DNA from: Blasia pusilla
Lineage: Eukaryota > Marchantiophyta > Marchantiopsida > Blasiales
DNA: 64,000 bases
Direction: 5' to 3'
Assembly (NCBI GenBank): GCA_050084515.1
Contig: CM114274.1
Location: 31,124,001-31,188,000 of the forward strand
Shown here: one piece after another, positions 10,122 through 22,613 of the stretch
How the letters are laid out: each line of letters opens with the position of its first letter
Numbering within the stretch: position 1 is the stretch's first letter
Made by a program: the position numbers and the translations under genes
The notes under the pieces: generated by a model
Database searches by the model: none
Seen by the model: only the letters and a program-made list of their open reading frames with translations
Told to the model about the DNA's origin: nothing

Positions 10122-13100
10122 TATGCTCGCCGCCTCTTTCGATGTGTCAAAGATTTCTCACATTCCCAAAAGCAATCATAGAAACTTTCAATAATTTTGC
10201 AGCACTATGTGTGTAGTTTATTTATTTTTAATACCTTTAGATTATTAAGGAAAAACTACAGTGCATTATTTGTTATTGAGAAAAGCTCTACTTTAGTCTT
10301 GCCCCTCAGCGCGGTTGAAGATATGTTAGGAAAAAACATGATGAGATGCAAACTACGAGCCTCCATCAGAACACATATAGATCCCTAATCTACTCTTGTA
10401 TGACACAAAATATGGATTCTACTTGGAAAGTTGTAAGTAGTTGGCACATCCGATACAATCCACCAAAAACAACACAAAGAAGTAGAGACAAAAAGGGGAA
10501 TCTTCGATATTGGTGTATATACTCTTCAAAACAAAGATGGTTGCTTCTTGATGTTCACGAGTAGATTGTGGATCTTGTTTTTTTATCTTTGGATACTCGG
10601 CTACCATTGCAATAATCGAAAGAATCTTGAGCTATATCGGCGAACGTTCTGATAACTACTAGGAATCCATGAATCTGACTGTTGCAAGCCTTACAATGTC
10701 TTATATCTGATTGCATTTGTAGCCTCCTAAGTATGAGGTGGAGACAAATTAATTAATTTGGTGCCACAATAGATGGCATAATAGATAACCAATGAGTATT
10801 CTAAAGAGGAGGAGAGTTATTGCGCTACCTTTTCCGAGCCTTTTCCTTCATTTCATTCCGGATCGTAGCTACCTGAGGTGCAGTGCTAACTCAAGCTTTA
10901 GTCTGAAGTACTCAAGGCGTGTGGAACAACATTAACTTCTTCCATAGCCACCCACATGTGTTGATCGAGCTGAACTCAACGTACGGTGCAATCATCAATG
11001 ACCAAGATAGATCTCGCGTATTATAATTCGAAGTGTGCCGCGCTACATTTGGTTCGTTATGCACTCGATTTTATTGATAGAGAAGATTTAGAAATAGAGG
11101 CTCTCTTCACTATTTCTTTATGGGGTTAATGAGGTTATCGCCACGAGAAGAGGATTTGAAAGGTCAAAAGAAAGGTATCTCTTGTGTATCGACTCATAAA
11201 TAATCCGGGGATGTGATGGTATAAATGATATGACATGTCGTTGCAAAGTATTTAGGATCGCCAGTACGAGGTGGATACAAATAAATTAATTTGGTGCTTG
11301 GATGTGGACACCTATTAATGGAGTGTCATACAAAGAATAAACTTGATGCGGTTTTCAATTCTTACCAAAATCTAGACTGCATGAGGCAAAATCTGACCTT
11401 TTTTTCCACAAAGAATCGAGTTTCAGGGTTTAAAAAAGCAAATCTAACAAGAGTGCGGATAAGGCTAGAGTCCTCACATAAATGCTTGTTAGTGGTTGAA
11501 AGAAAATTTTGTGAGATATTTGCGTTCTTCCTTCAAAGCAAGTGTCTCCAAACATAGCCACGCAATTGTTGCATTATTGGTAAGGTGGAGTTGCAGAGTA
11601 ACTATGAGGCCTCATGATATGTCTCATCATCCATTGACTAGTTCTTACTTGCTAAATGCAGTCAAGTCAGTCACCATAATTGTAGAAATAAGGGAATATT
11701 TTTCTATGTTCCCTCGAAATAAAAGGAAAATTTCCAACTCTCCTCAAGTTTTTCTTCCTCTTTTCTCAAGATGTGTCCATGATTTTCTCTCAATGATTGA
11801 TTAGCTATGGTCTGATCGTTGTCATCTTAGATTAGATTAACTACACACGACAATCCTCACTTGGAATTGTATATTGTCATAGCGTGGACCAGCTCCGCCG
11901 CACCGCTGGACTAGATTGTGGGAAGCCCAAAATAGGTTTAGTGGGGGAAGGATCTTAACCAGCTTCGAGAGGAACTGCATTAATGATTTTCCAATCTCAT
12001 CAAAAGGACCCGACGTTGAATAAGTGGAAGCTTATGGTTCATATTTGACCGAGCACGTCACAATTACGTGAGCACTCTCAATGGGAAGCAATATGGGGCG
12101 AACATTTTCTCAGATTCCTTCTCTCAATCTCTCAAAAACACAAATTATGGCTCGACATTTGATAGGTTGCAATGTTTCGTTTCGGACCTCTGGTGCTACT
12201 GGACAAGGAAATAATTCCTCAATCAACGTGGAATAATGAAAGAGCTTACCCGAGAAGAAGAGACACCATCTGAACTATGGTGAATGTAGAAGGAAGACCG
12301 AAAACAAATTGTTCCACTCTTTGCTTGCAATCTACAACAAATTGACCCAAAAATTGCCTCCCCAAAATCGCCTTGGGTCCAAATAGAGTAGAAATAGAGA
12401 AAGCTTAGCAAGTTAGGAACAAACGGGCTCTTGAACAAGCGGATTGCGGGCTGTAGTAAGAGAAGAGCAAGAATTGGACAATAAATTATGCCCAAGAAAT
12501 GGCCCAATAAATTTTCCAATTTGAAAATTGAATTACCTCGAGCCTTCTCCCCCCTTTCGTGTTTGTTAATTCCCCCTTGTGCATATATTTTCTTTTGGTT
12601 CACGGGTTCCCTGGTTATTGGAAATGGGAGGTGGCAGAGTCGCAAAATCTTGCGACCTGTCTTCTAGCGGCGCAAATTCGGGTCGGGGTCCCATTAATGA
12701 AATGTATTTCCATCCGTTAGATCTCAGTGATCTATGACCCTCTAGGCTCTAGGCTGTATCCTAAGTATGGGCACTACTAGGGATAGAGGAGTCAACGTCA
12801 CTCCATTACGAGTCCATCGTGCCTAAACGTACCTTTGTAAGTTAACCCAGTCTAAATTCAAAAATCCATTTACACTTTTTGACTACATCAACTTGTGTCA
12901 AGAAGACTCTCAAACTAGCCACAAAAAAACATCTTTAGGGCCTTTTACCTTATGTTTACGCAATCTCACATTTAAGTCATGAGAGACTCACAATTGCATT
13001 TCCTCAAATATAAAGTCATGTTTCATTCGTTGTAAAGGGCACTCTGAGGATCGTGGGGACATCATTTTTTGTTTGTAATCCTTCTCATTAACAAGAGAGA

Positions 13101-13197
13101 TGGTAAGCACCTCAAAGAGTTGTAAGGGTGATGCAATAGGGTCTAGCAAGGATGGCACCGCTTGGGAATGTCATGAGGTGGAAGAGATCTTATTTCA
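10122..13197. other. Repeat-like AT-rich region without recognised gene
   Basis: No supported coding region. A 33-bp sequence around GAGGTGGAGACAAATTAATT at 10733-10767 recurs diverged at 11266-11298 in direct orientation, which hints at an old repeat. Short open frames on both strands show no family motif. Confidence 0.4.
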
Positions 13198-13530
13198 TTG
13201 GGTCCTTTGGCCAGAGGCATAAACTCTCTAGTTTGTACACAAAATAAAGTCCAAATGTGGGCCATAGTACCTCCAAAAACATCAAATGACACATATGGCT
13301 TGGAATATGGGGCTATGCTTGATAGCAAGCACATGATGGGAAGACTTCAAATCCATAAGCACACCAAAAAGTTGGACAGAGGGGAATATATGTTTAATAT
13401 GAAAGAGACTCAAACCTTCAAGGATTACTATATTGGGGTACACACAACACGTTCAAGAGAGTTGATGATAGACTCTTTGTTCAATATGGCATACCAATGG
13501 AGGAAATTATCCAAAAATTATCATTGGTGA
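13198..13530 (+). other. Unrecognised open frame next to repeat R1
   Basis: An open frame of about 110 codons without a clear start (the first ATG lies near 13256). The composition is protein-like: charged segments such as HTKKLDRGEYMFNMKETQTF. No domain is recognised. It directly precedes the dispersed repeat R1 (13440-14600), so it may be a transposon-derived coding fragment. Confidence 0.25.
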
Positions 13531-14600
13531 TTTTAAAGGAAAAAAGGGTGTAGGAATACGGGGTAGGTTTTGGACTTAGTTGTATTATCCATTTCATTAT
13601 AAAAAATATACAATGTTCATACAATGTGTTATGTTTGTCACTCTACATTGCAACGTACAATATATTTTGCAAAGAGTATGTATCCACAACATCCCTCAAC
13701 CCATGAAGGGATGGATTGTTCAATGTAATAACAATAATCCACCTATGAGTAAAAGCAAGAACTAATGAGGGTTAATTGCTCTCACTACTCTCACATGACC
13801 GTGTATCCATCGTAAACACACCACAACCATCTATGAAAATGGAAGACATAGGGCCCCTAAGGAGTATTTCATGCGATCGACATCTCGAGGCATGCTCTTG
13901 GAAGGTGTTGACGTCAAACTCTATTAACTCCTCCAACACTTTGATGACATATGTATCGTTCATTGTATCCATGTCATAGGCGCTAGTGTGATGGCAACCC
14001 AACAAATTGGATGAGTAGAATATGGCTTAATCTACCCTCTCCCATACTACCCTCCACATAGGCCTAGTTTATGATCAACCACTTCAATAGACGCATGATA
14101 TGCATTACAAAATGCATGTTTCTACAATGCACAAGCCTTGTTATGCCAACCTCTTTGGCCTGATGGATAAGCAAGTGCCTCTACCCTATTATGAGTGAAG
14201 ATGGAAATAACCTCTCCAAGTGTGTAGCCACCATGACGTGTCCACTCTCATACATATGGTCATAATCCAAAATATATATCTCTTTACTACATACCCATCT
14301 ATCCATGGATACTAGAACAAGGTTAGACAAGGCTATTACTTTTAAGGAATTTGATAAACCTTTATTGTCATCATTGCACGGGTGCCTTCATAAAGTTAAG
14401 CATACCTCAAATAAGCCAACAATTCATATATGGCCTCCATGAGTCGTGGCGATACTAATCCGTGCATTGATATGGATAGTAGCCTAGGTCATGCATTAGT
14501 TGATGGAGGTCATGGGTCTTAAGTATATTATTTGAGCAAGTTGCATCATCATTTCAAAAGGTCGTTTGTAAGTAACCACGATATCTAATGAACATCCGCG
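13440..14600 (+). repeat. Dispersed repeat R1, copy 1
   Basis: Collinear with 61950-63500 in the same orientation. Shared landmarks include GAGTTGATGATAGACT, AATGTTCAT.CAAT.TGTTATGT, CCATGAAGGGA, TTATGCCAACCTCT, GAGTGAAG.T.GAAA and TGCATTGATATG.ATAG. Copy 1 lacks the CT and TA microsatellites that interrupt copy 2. The minus frame at 13772-14005 is open but unrecognised. The family is not identified; its length and decay suggest an old transposon. Confidence 0.65.
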
Positions 14601-15715
14601 CAAAGGTAAGTTGTTCGCGCAAACTTGCCATTCCATCCTACTAAAATCCATGGTATTTTTGGCCTCCACACTCTAACATCCTCCTCATTGACCAACCATA
14701 CTTTTGTATGCATATCCATTGCTTCATATGCTCATCAATGATATCATGGTATATGAGTTGTTGGGCGAGATAGTATTGAAGCCATGGAGGGGTCTTATAC
14801 TTCCCTATTTTGATAGGTCATATGTGACCTACTCTTAGGAGATGACCTAGCTACGAGTGTAGGTCATCCTTCCCTTTTTTTAGAAGGGATGAACTTGGAG
14901 AGGTTGATATTCTCATCCTTTGTGTGAAGCCACTAAGGCCTATGGGGTCGAGGTAGTTGAGTAATAGTTGGTATTATGACAAGACCACATGTGTAGTTGT
15001 TAGGGATTTAGTCCCTTTTGCACTTCACGTTATTGATGACATGTTAGGAGAAGGTTACTAGTATGTACATGTCACTCATGGAGGTGCCCAAGAGGGTTCT
15101 ACCTTGGATGAAGCTCATTAAGAGCTCATCTTGGATCATACCCATATTGGGATCCGTGATATAGTGCAACTAGCTTGCAATTAGTGAGTCTGGATTCTCT
15201 CTGGGAGAATGGGCTGGGATTGATCGGAGATCACACACATTGAGAGCTTATTACACATTTTCTCATATTTTTATCGCAATGTGTATCATTGAATGGATAT
15301 TTGGATGAAGCAAAGTTGATTTCATAATTCATCAACATCACATTCTATATCCAAGGAAGATGCGCATAACTTCTCAATATCAAACAAAAGTGAGACTCAA
15401 TTTCAAATATAGAGCACAAGTAACGTAATGAGAGTTTGCAAGAAATGCAAGCTCAGGGGGGTCACTATATGTAGACCGATACATCACGTGCAACATTTTA
15501 GGGATTGGACCTTCTAACTTTAAAGTCCCTGATTTCTTTTTGTTCCCCCTTTCTTACTTTAAAATGTCCCAAGTCTATAAATTTGGACCCCTAAAAGTTT
15601 TAAAGTAAAGTTTTCAGAAGAATAGAAAAACCCTTGGAAGTAAAGAGAAGCTCTTATTTTTAGCAACCATGTTAATGAATAAGGTATAGGTGACGATATA
15701 TACTATTAGTAACAA
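14601..15715. other. No recognised feature
   Basis: AT-rich sequence with many stop codons in all frames. No gene, LTR or tandem repeat was identified. Confidence 0.4.
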
Positions 15716-15907
15716 CAACCAACTCTTTGATGCAAGCTCATTGAACCCTTGAATGAGTGTCAACTCATTATACCAATCCATCATCCTAATATCTGCCCTC
15801 TACATCCACTACAACCAACTCCGTGATGCAAGGGAATCAAACCCCTCAATAAGTGTTAACTCATTATGCCAATACATCATCCCTCTAGCCTATACCATAC
15901 ACCTTCT
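15716..15907 (+). repeat. Tandem duplication, 96-bp unit
   Basis: Two adjacent diverged copies (15716-15811 and 15812-15907), each starting CAACCAACTC.(T)TGATGCAAG and containing AACTCATTATRCCAATMCATCATCC. They sit directly upstream of LTR-like repeat R2. Confidence 0.75.
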
Positions 15908-15908
15908 C

Positions 15909-16061
15909 ATGCGCATACACAACGCTACACAACATACATCGTTGTCACGGAACAAACACGATCCCATGCAAACTCATGGAATACACACAACGAGATGAGA
16001 AGTACCAAAATATTTCCAATAAATCGATCGAATCTCTCACAACAACAAGCTCTCCATGGTG

Positions 16062-16117
<56 letters not shown>

Positions 16118-16545
16118 GTCAAACAAAACCCGTTCTCCTAATGAGAGGTTTGGGTTACACACACAAGACAAGGAGGATCATAACTCCGCCGCCTCATGCC
16201 AACAAAGGGAGAAATGAGCTCTCAAGTTATCTCTCTTGGAGGTATACCCATCCCCTCTCCCAAGCCCTCTCCACGGTAACCTATGCTCGTAGGGCACCTC
16301 CTTGGCTTTTGACCTATTGTAGCGAGATCAAGGGTCACTTCCCAAAGTGGAAGGTTAACTATGATCCAAATAAAAATTCACCTAAAATACCAAGTCTTTC
16401 TATATGGCTCCAAATGAGCCGAAACGAAAGGGAAACATGCTCTCTAAGATTACCCATGGCCTCAGCAGGTCGTCATCGACCTCCTGAGGCTGTCCTCTAG
16501 CATCTCCGAAGGCGATCTACTACATTTTGTTGATCTATCCTCACA
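15909..16545 (+). repeat. LTR-like repeat R2, solo copy
   Basis: About 640 bp, collinear with 42995-43635 and with the split copy 43641-43765 plus 50491-51007. Landmarks: GCGCATACAC near the left end, ATCGTTGTCA, CCAAAATATYTCCAAT, GGTTTGGGTTACACACA, GAGCTCTCAAG, TATGGCTCCAAATGA, GCCTCAGCAGGTC. It has no coding capacity. Length and solo occurrence fit a solo LTR, but no partner internal region has been matched to it. This copy carries a (CT)n expansion at 16066-16114 absent from the others. Confidence 0.65.
16066..16114. repeat. (CT)n microsatellite
   Basis: Uninterrupted CT tract of about 49 bp within the R2 copy. Confidence 0.95.
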
Positions 16546-18480
16546 TACATGACAACCCACTAATTGTATCAATCAATAAACAAAAATGCTCACAACAAAT
16601 GAACTCAAATTTATGCTAAACACTTCATGTACAAATGTACAAATTTGAAATTTGAAATGTACAAATTTAAAATTTGTACATTTCAAAATAATAACTATGT
16701 CATTATGTGGAGACAATCATCCATTGCTTGCCTATCAATAGGATCTAATACATAGATGCGCTCAAGCCCCTCTTTCAAAGTTAATGTTACATTCGATATT
16801 ACCGTCTCAATATCAATCCATTGCAAATCAGTTGTGTCATATGTGAATTAAGTTTTGTTGTTACTTGTGGGTTTGTACCAATTAAACAACAATTGACATA
16901 CGCAACCTGTTTGACCAATATCACATACAAGCCTTTCTAGCAAATCAATAGAAGCTCGATGCTTGCCCCATTGCATATCAATATTTCGTCTAATCATAAC
17001 AATCCTTCCCAACCAAAACTTCTTTTGCACTATTGGCTCAGATACTACCACCATTCCTTTCTTTATCCCTTCCCCTTGCTTCTCACCTCCTTAATTTTGC
17101 CCTAGTTAACCTCGTTGAAGGGCCTAAACTATCTGTTGTCTCAAAAGCAACTGCACAATTTGAACCAACATTGACAAAACATGTAGGAGAGCCCTTTTTG
17201 CATTCCTTTCTCTTACAGAAAAAATCAAAACCATTTTCAAGTGCGGTTTTTTTCCCTCCCATCCAACTTCAAAATAAGCACATTAAATGCAAGAAATGAG
17301 TGATAACCCTCAAAGAAACAATAAATTTTGTGTGATATTTCTACCAATGAACATGTGACACGTGGCAAATTTATGTTTTCTTATAAAAACCCCTATTTTT
17401 TTCTCGTAACTTTATTATATTGTGCATCAAATTAAACTACCCTATCATACTTTAAAACCATTTCGCAAATTAAAATTTCCCTTACTTTCTTCCAAAAATC
17501 TGTTTATGAAATGGAAAAAAAAACCCTATACTTTTTTGCAAGTGATGGCTCCAACCCAATAAAGTGACCATATGGGAGTACATGTGAGAAACGAATTGTT
17601 AAAATTGAAGTTAGATTTCATAATTGGAAAATCTATTGAAGTGCAACAAATTTGATATGAATTGAAGAGGGGGAGGTTTCTCAATTCCGAAGGAGTTGCT
17701 TAAGAGTGGAACAATTGAGGATCAAATTATAAGGCTAGAGTTCCCGAGATAAATTTGATAAAGAAAGAAGTCTAAATAGTGACATGATTGAGTGTGGGAA
17801 AATCAACAAGTGCGTGAGCACTTTGTTATTAATTTTGAGTGAGACTAGCTTGATTATTGACCAAACTGGATGGAAGTTGGGCACGAGGATAATAAAACAA
17901 AAATTATTGTGTAGGATTTTGTGAAATATGAGCTCGCCATTAAAATAAGTGCAAAATTTAGAGTTTGAAAATGAAAGTTGGACCAAAATGATAGCTCGTT
18001 TGAGAAATATTAAAAAACGATTCATCGTAACCGCATAGATTCCTTGAATTGCAACTCTCGTATCCTCTTCGTTGTGGGAGATGGATGATTGCGATACCTA
18101 TGGGTCTACAAAGAAACCTTGACGATTTTTTAGGCATGGTGGGAACTATCAAGTTTGATGATTTCATGGAGAAGTTTGATAGTTGGTGTCATGCATAGAG
18201 GATGCAGAACTAGTAGAGATTCAACCCCCTTTTAGCATGGTGTTGGATTCTCAACATCCACTTATCTCAGCACCCTTAATCTGATCGTCCCCCTTGTCTT
18301 CAAATTACAAATAGTGAAATAGTCGGGAGCCGTAGAGGTAGCGTATTCTCGTATGTCGAGTTACCTCCATGTTTAGGTTCCATCGAAGTTCTTCTGTGAG
18401 TGCATGGACGGACTAGGCCATTTGGTATCTCCAAGATTTATAATAGATTTATGTGCTATCATCACATTCTATTTTCTCAG
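16546..18480. other. No recognised gene; possible copia 5' flank
   Basis: AT-rich sequence. The part directly before 18482 should hold the 5' LTR of the copia remnant, because the primer site follows it, but I could not delimit an LTR. The many small frames have no family motif. Confidence 0.35.
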
Positions 18481-18481
18481 A

Positions 18482-18492
18482 TGGTATCAGAG
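18482..18492 (+). promoter_or_regulatory. Retrotransposon primer-binding site (initiator tRNA-Met type)
   Basis: TGGTATCAGAG is the standard plant LTR-retrotransposon primer-binding site, complementary to the 3' end of initiator tRNA-Met. A copia-like gag start follows 60 bp downstream, which supports the reading. Confidence 0.75.
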
Positions 18493-18553
18493 TAGTAGGT
18501 TTTATAATATTTTGTATCTGGCGATCTAGTGTGTTTGCACAAATTCTCGAGAG

Positions 18554-19120
18554 ATGACTACTTCTTCGTCGGTTCATGCTCGCCCTCCTCCACTAGATGA
18601 AGGGAAGTTATATGAATCTAGCTATATATTGTGGTAGTTCAAAATGAGAACTGTCCTCAAATCATTTGAGATCTGGGAGACGGCCATAGAGGTTGATTCG
18701 AATCCACGAGCTACCTTGAGTTTTGCATGTTCATTTTCATCTAGTCATATCGACCATGTTGTATTATTGGCATGGAGACGCAGAAACGCTGATGCTCCAT
18801 ATGCAATTATCACAAATGTAACTGATTCTGTCATGACTCTCATTTAGCATATGACCAGTGGTTTTTAGGCGTGGAACATTATGACGAATTAGTATGAAAC
18901 GAGGAATGAGACTCGAATTCACAATTTGGAGAATCAGCTTACGTCCAAAAAATCTTCAGAAGGAAAAATCGCGGAGCAATTTTTTACGAGAATCAAGAAT
19001 CTTTAAGATCAGATGGCGTATGGACGAATTTCAAAGTCTAGTGAAGATGGATTAGAATGTATGTTGACGTGGATCTAATTATATGATGACATGGATAGTT
19101 TTGATTCCTTGCCAGGTGAT
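18554..19120 (+). pseudogene. Ty1/copia gag remnant
   Basis: From the ATG at 18554 the frame reads PPPLDEGKLYESSYILW, then a TAG, then KMRTVLKSFEIWETAIEV. Further on come RRNADAPYAIITNVTDSVM, YETRNETRIHNLENQLTS and EGKIAEQFFTRIKNL, with more stops between them. This order (W..KM..VL...W, then tRNA-like spacing of T.KE/W and L..L....EG....Q.F.R...L) is copia gag. The remainder of pol is absent. The sequence changes character at about 19128, where a CACTAA string begins, so it may be truncated by a later insertion. Confidence 0.7.
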
Positions 19121-20048
19121 ATTCTTACACTAAATTTAGTTTTACTTTAAATTCATATGACTTAAGGCACTACATTTAGTTGCATAACACAATTTAGGTA
19201 TATCGTACTTCTAAAAATATAGTATATTTGCACAATATTTATATGATTTAGTGTCATGATCAATTGTATTCTCCCACATAATTTCAATTTTAGTTGATAT
19301 TGGAGCATTGTGCTCTTGTCACATGTACTTAGTTGCCTTAGTTGTAGTTATAAAAAGTAACTAAGATGATCTTTCAAGGATTACATAGAGTCATAAACAA
19401 TGACAAAAATGATCCTTGAATGACTACATGTAGTTGTATTTTTGATACGAATCATTGTACAATCGAATAGATATTTTTGTGTTCATTCTAATATATCTAG
19501 AATCAATATAAGTAGGATAGTTGTTAGAATTTTTTTTGCAATCTAAGCCCAGAGATTCATGCATTTTATATTCACTATGAGACCATAATTATTTACATTG
19601 ATATAAGAAGGAGATAATCCCAAGGTTAAGAGAGAAGTTCAACGAAGGAAGAGGTAAGCTCGAAGGAAGGAAGATGTAACATAGAGAATAATGTTGAATT
19701 GAATTTCGTAGCAGTTGGTGGATTAATTGTGGCGATACACAAAGGGGGAAATTGATAGATGAATGGACCCAATTGCTTTAATGTAGTTCTTGAAGGCATT
19801 AATGTTGAGAGCCTCTTTTCTAAAGTCACTTTTATCCAACGTGGACTTCCTTACATCCACTATAACCGACTTCAATCGAGTTTTAAAGCAAGCATGAGAG
19901 TGATCCATAACTACTCACCATGGCCAAATGAAAGGGTGTACAGATATTACTCTATGGAATTGTGCTAAAGACCCATGATCCCATCATGTTATTGTAGCAT
20001 TGTACAACGTGCGTTGGTCACTTATGCTTCACATTCTCTATTGTTAGG

Positions 20049-20049
<1 letters not shown>

Positions 20050-20140
<91 letters not shown>
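20050..20140. repeat. (GA)n microsatellite
   Basis: Uninterrupted GA tract of about 91 bp. Confidence 0.97.
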
Positions 20141-20142
<2 letters not shown>

Positions 20143-20718
20143 CAATAACAATCTAAGGCAAGGTATATGACTGCCACAATCCTGAGCATGGAATTGCATG
20201 GGGCATATGGTAAAGAATACTTGAGTTGCTTTAAATATTGAGCATTGGATTGCACGTGTCGGATGGGAAAAAGAGAGTGACAAAGAGAGAGGCACCCTAA
20301 AAGCTTCCACAAATGCTTTGTTTATGTTGATCCCTACTTGTCCACGCATCAGCCCACACTCTTTGGAAAAAACATATAGAGATTCAAGAATGGATGCTAT
20401 CTTGAATTCTTAAAATTCCAACGTAGAGTTTATGCACGGTTGCGAGATAGGAGCTCAAAGAGTGCGGAAAAGTACGTACAATGAAATTAGAAAAGACTCA
20501 AAGGAGGGTCAAGACAAAATGATGTGGCTTTATTAGGATCTTATTTGACAACTTGGCAATAGGTTTAATATACCAACTATTTTTACAAATACATTCAATT
20601 TTTTTAATACTACTACTTCTAATGAGGTCTTATTTTTACGTGTCATACTATGTAAATAAATTTCAATTTAAATTAATTGATAATAAATAACTCGTATAAG
20701 CCCTTTATAGACTAATCT

Positions 20719-21097
20719 AGTCATTTATAATGACATGTCATTAATTTATAATAATAAGATTTTTTAAAAATTATACTAAGAAAATTCCATGTTATATCCT
20801 CTAGTCTATTTTAGCATCTAATTAATACCATATTATGCCATTTAGGTCTCTCTAGTTACGTGTAGTTATACTTTAGTTGTATTGGACTTCAATTGTAAGC
20901 GAGTAAGCAGTCATCTATAATGACATGTCATTAATTTAGATTAATTATATTTAAAAATATTTTTTTACGTATGTATAGAAAATTCCATGTTATATCCTCT
21001 AGTCATTCTTAGTAACTAATTAATATCATATTATATCACCTAGGCCTCTTTAGTCACATGTAGTTGTATTGGACTTTAGTTGTAAGTGACTTAGTGT
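20719..21097 (+). repeat. Tandem duplication, 190-bp unit
   Basis: Two diverged copies (about 20719-20905 and 20909-21097). Both contain TAATGACATGTCATTAATTT, AAAATTCCATGTTATATCCT, a variant of ACTAATTAATA.CATATTATRYCA, and TAGTTGTATTGGACTT. The motif TGACATGTCA inside is itself a perfect palindrome. Confidence 0.85.
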
Positions 21098-21110
21098 TCA
21101 TAACACAATA

Positions 21111-22249
21111 TTCCTACTTGTATATCTATGATGATAGAGGCATAACGCAGACAAGTATTGGATCAAGCTATGGACATGAACTATCTAATTTGGGTGTTTA
21201 GGATTGGTTCGGTTGAGTAGAGACAGATGCGAGAGATGTTTGTGACATTATGTCTACTTTGTAGCGTCTCCGAGGACGGGTGAGACACTGATTAGAGGTG
21301 CGATGGTGATGCATATGGAGAGGCATCCATGGACTTTATGGGACGTGTCACGAGAGCATAGAGAAATGAGAGTTCATTTTTCTCATGCTACACATAGTGG
21401 AGTGCCTAGAGACTTGGTACTTGAGTTGGGAGAGCAAGTTATTGATACTCTCAAGGTTGCAAAATTTATTGCGCTTAAGCAACTTCATTCTTGTGCCCTC
21501 CCAAACTTGTTACGGGCAGCCAAATCTTCAACGAATTGGTTGTTGGCCTATTTTTGCTAGTGTGAGTGTGATGCGGGAAGTAATAGTATTTAAGATGCTC
21601 CGATAATTAAGTGCAACTTGGATCCGCCTATCTCATCGTCTTAGTGTGAAATTTAATAGAACTTTACAATTGGAAGGAAAATTTTGTGAAGGTGTGATCC
21701 AACTTTTTTGGCTTCCCTTGCCATGTCAATGTGCTTCAAATTTCATTGAGGGTCGGGTAATTAGTTTCAAGGATTCAAAGATTTGTAAGTTTGTGGAATG
21801 ATGTTGCACACAAGTTCAATTTTGTTTTCTTGTTGCATGTAACATCGTAAACATTTTCTTGCTGCCCAATTGCTACGTGTTAAGTAAACACATGTTTACA
21901 AATCAAGAAGGTACTCTCCAATAATAATGTATATGTTTTAGTTGGATTTATTGTGGTGCCAAATGAAAATTTCATACTCAAGTACATGTACTCACTTTCG
22001 CATGGTCACTTGTGTAGACATGGTATGTATACACATATTTTGTGTATATCTTCACTAGTAATATGTATTTTACAAGTAATATTTGTAAACAACTTAGATT
22101 GCAATATTAGACAATATTCTTACATCAAACTATCATAGAAAAGGCATAAAGTAGCCGTTTGAACCGTTGCCCAAGGGCTTGCACAAGAATTGTTATGGAT
22201 TGCAAGAACAATCCAAATACGTCCACATTTGTTAAATACTTCTTAACAC
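21111..22249. other. No recognised gene; decayed repeat sequence
   Basis: A frame of about 85 codons at 21303-21560 (plus; HMERHPWTLWDVSREHREMR) is open but matches no family I know. The remainder is AT-rich. A Helitron-like fragment is listed separately. Confidence 0.35.
21800..21934 (-). mobile_element. Helitron fragment (5' end, minus strand)
   Basis: Read on minus from 21934, the sequence TTATTATTGGAGAGTACCTT and the following CTTGATTTGTAAAC.TG, ACACGT.GCAA.T.GGCA.CAAGAAAATGTTT match the 5' parts of the Helitrons at 2483 and 57483. No 3' hairpin or CTAG end was found, so it is truncated; the lower boundary is approximate. Confidence 0.5.
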
Positions 22250-22401
22250 GATACAAAATGCAACTCATTCCGCGACTTCAGGTTTGTCATTTTTAATACC
22301 CACTTGAACACCCACTTAGTTAAAACTCAAGATGATACAAAATGCAACTCATTCCGCGACTTCAGGTTTATCATTTTTAATACCCACTTGAACACCCACT
22401 T
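22250..22401 (+). repeat. Tandem duplication of about 68 bp (84-bp spacing)
   Basis: Copies at 22250-22317 and 22334-22401 are nearly identical: GATACAAAATGCAACTCATT, then CCGCGACTTCAGGTTT, then AATACCCACTTGAACACCCA. The high identity indicates a recent event. Confidence 0.9.
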
Positions 22402-22589
22402 GGGGAGACGCACACTTGGTTAGGTAAAGATGTTTTTAAAACTTCCAAGATAAGAGCTACTATTCATGGGGGGAATGCCCCCTTCTTCCTTTTCTGGTCT
22501 TGTTGTGGCCTTCAGGTTTTGACTCTTTGAACCCCCCTCTTTTGTACTTCCGATGGGTTTTCCATCACTCGTTTTTATCGAAGTGCATC

Positions 22590-22613
22590 TTTTTTTTTTT
22601 TTTTTTTTTTTTT
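22590..22613. repeat. Poly-T tract
   Basis: Run of 24 T, followed by CATTTCATTTCATGG. It could be the tail of a minus-strand retroposon or simple slippage; no body was recognised. Confidence 0.9.

Larger units (their letters stand above)
19121..21110. other. AT-rich block interrupting the copia remnant
   Basis: The block begins at CACTAAATTTAG (19128) and contains many AGTCA/TGACT strings. A possible opposite end, CACTAAGTC on minus, is at 21096. This resembles a decayed CACTA-type element, but the flanking triplets do not match (TTA versus TTC), so the assignment is weak. It includes a GA tract and a tandem duplication listed separately. No gene was recognised. Confidence 0.3.

Noticed and set aside
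19128-21096. Second complete CACTA element
   Set aside because: CACTAA strings face each other and AGTCA motifs are frequent, but the flanking triplets differ (TTA and TTC) and the terminal repeats match only over 6-7 bp.
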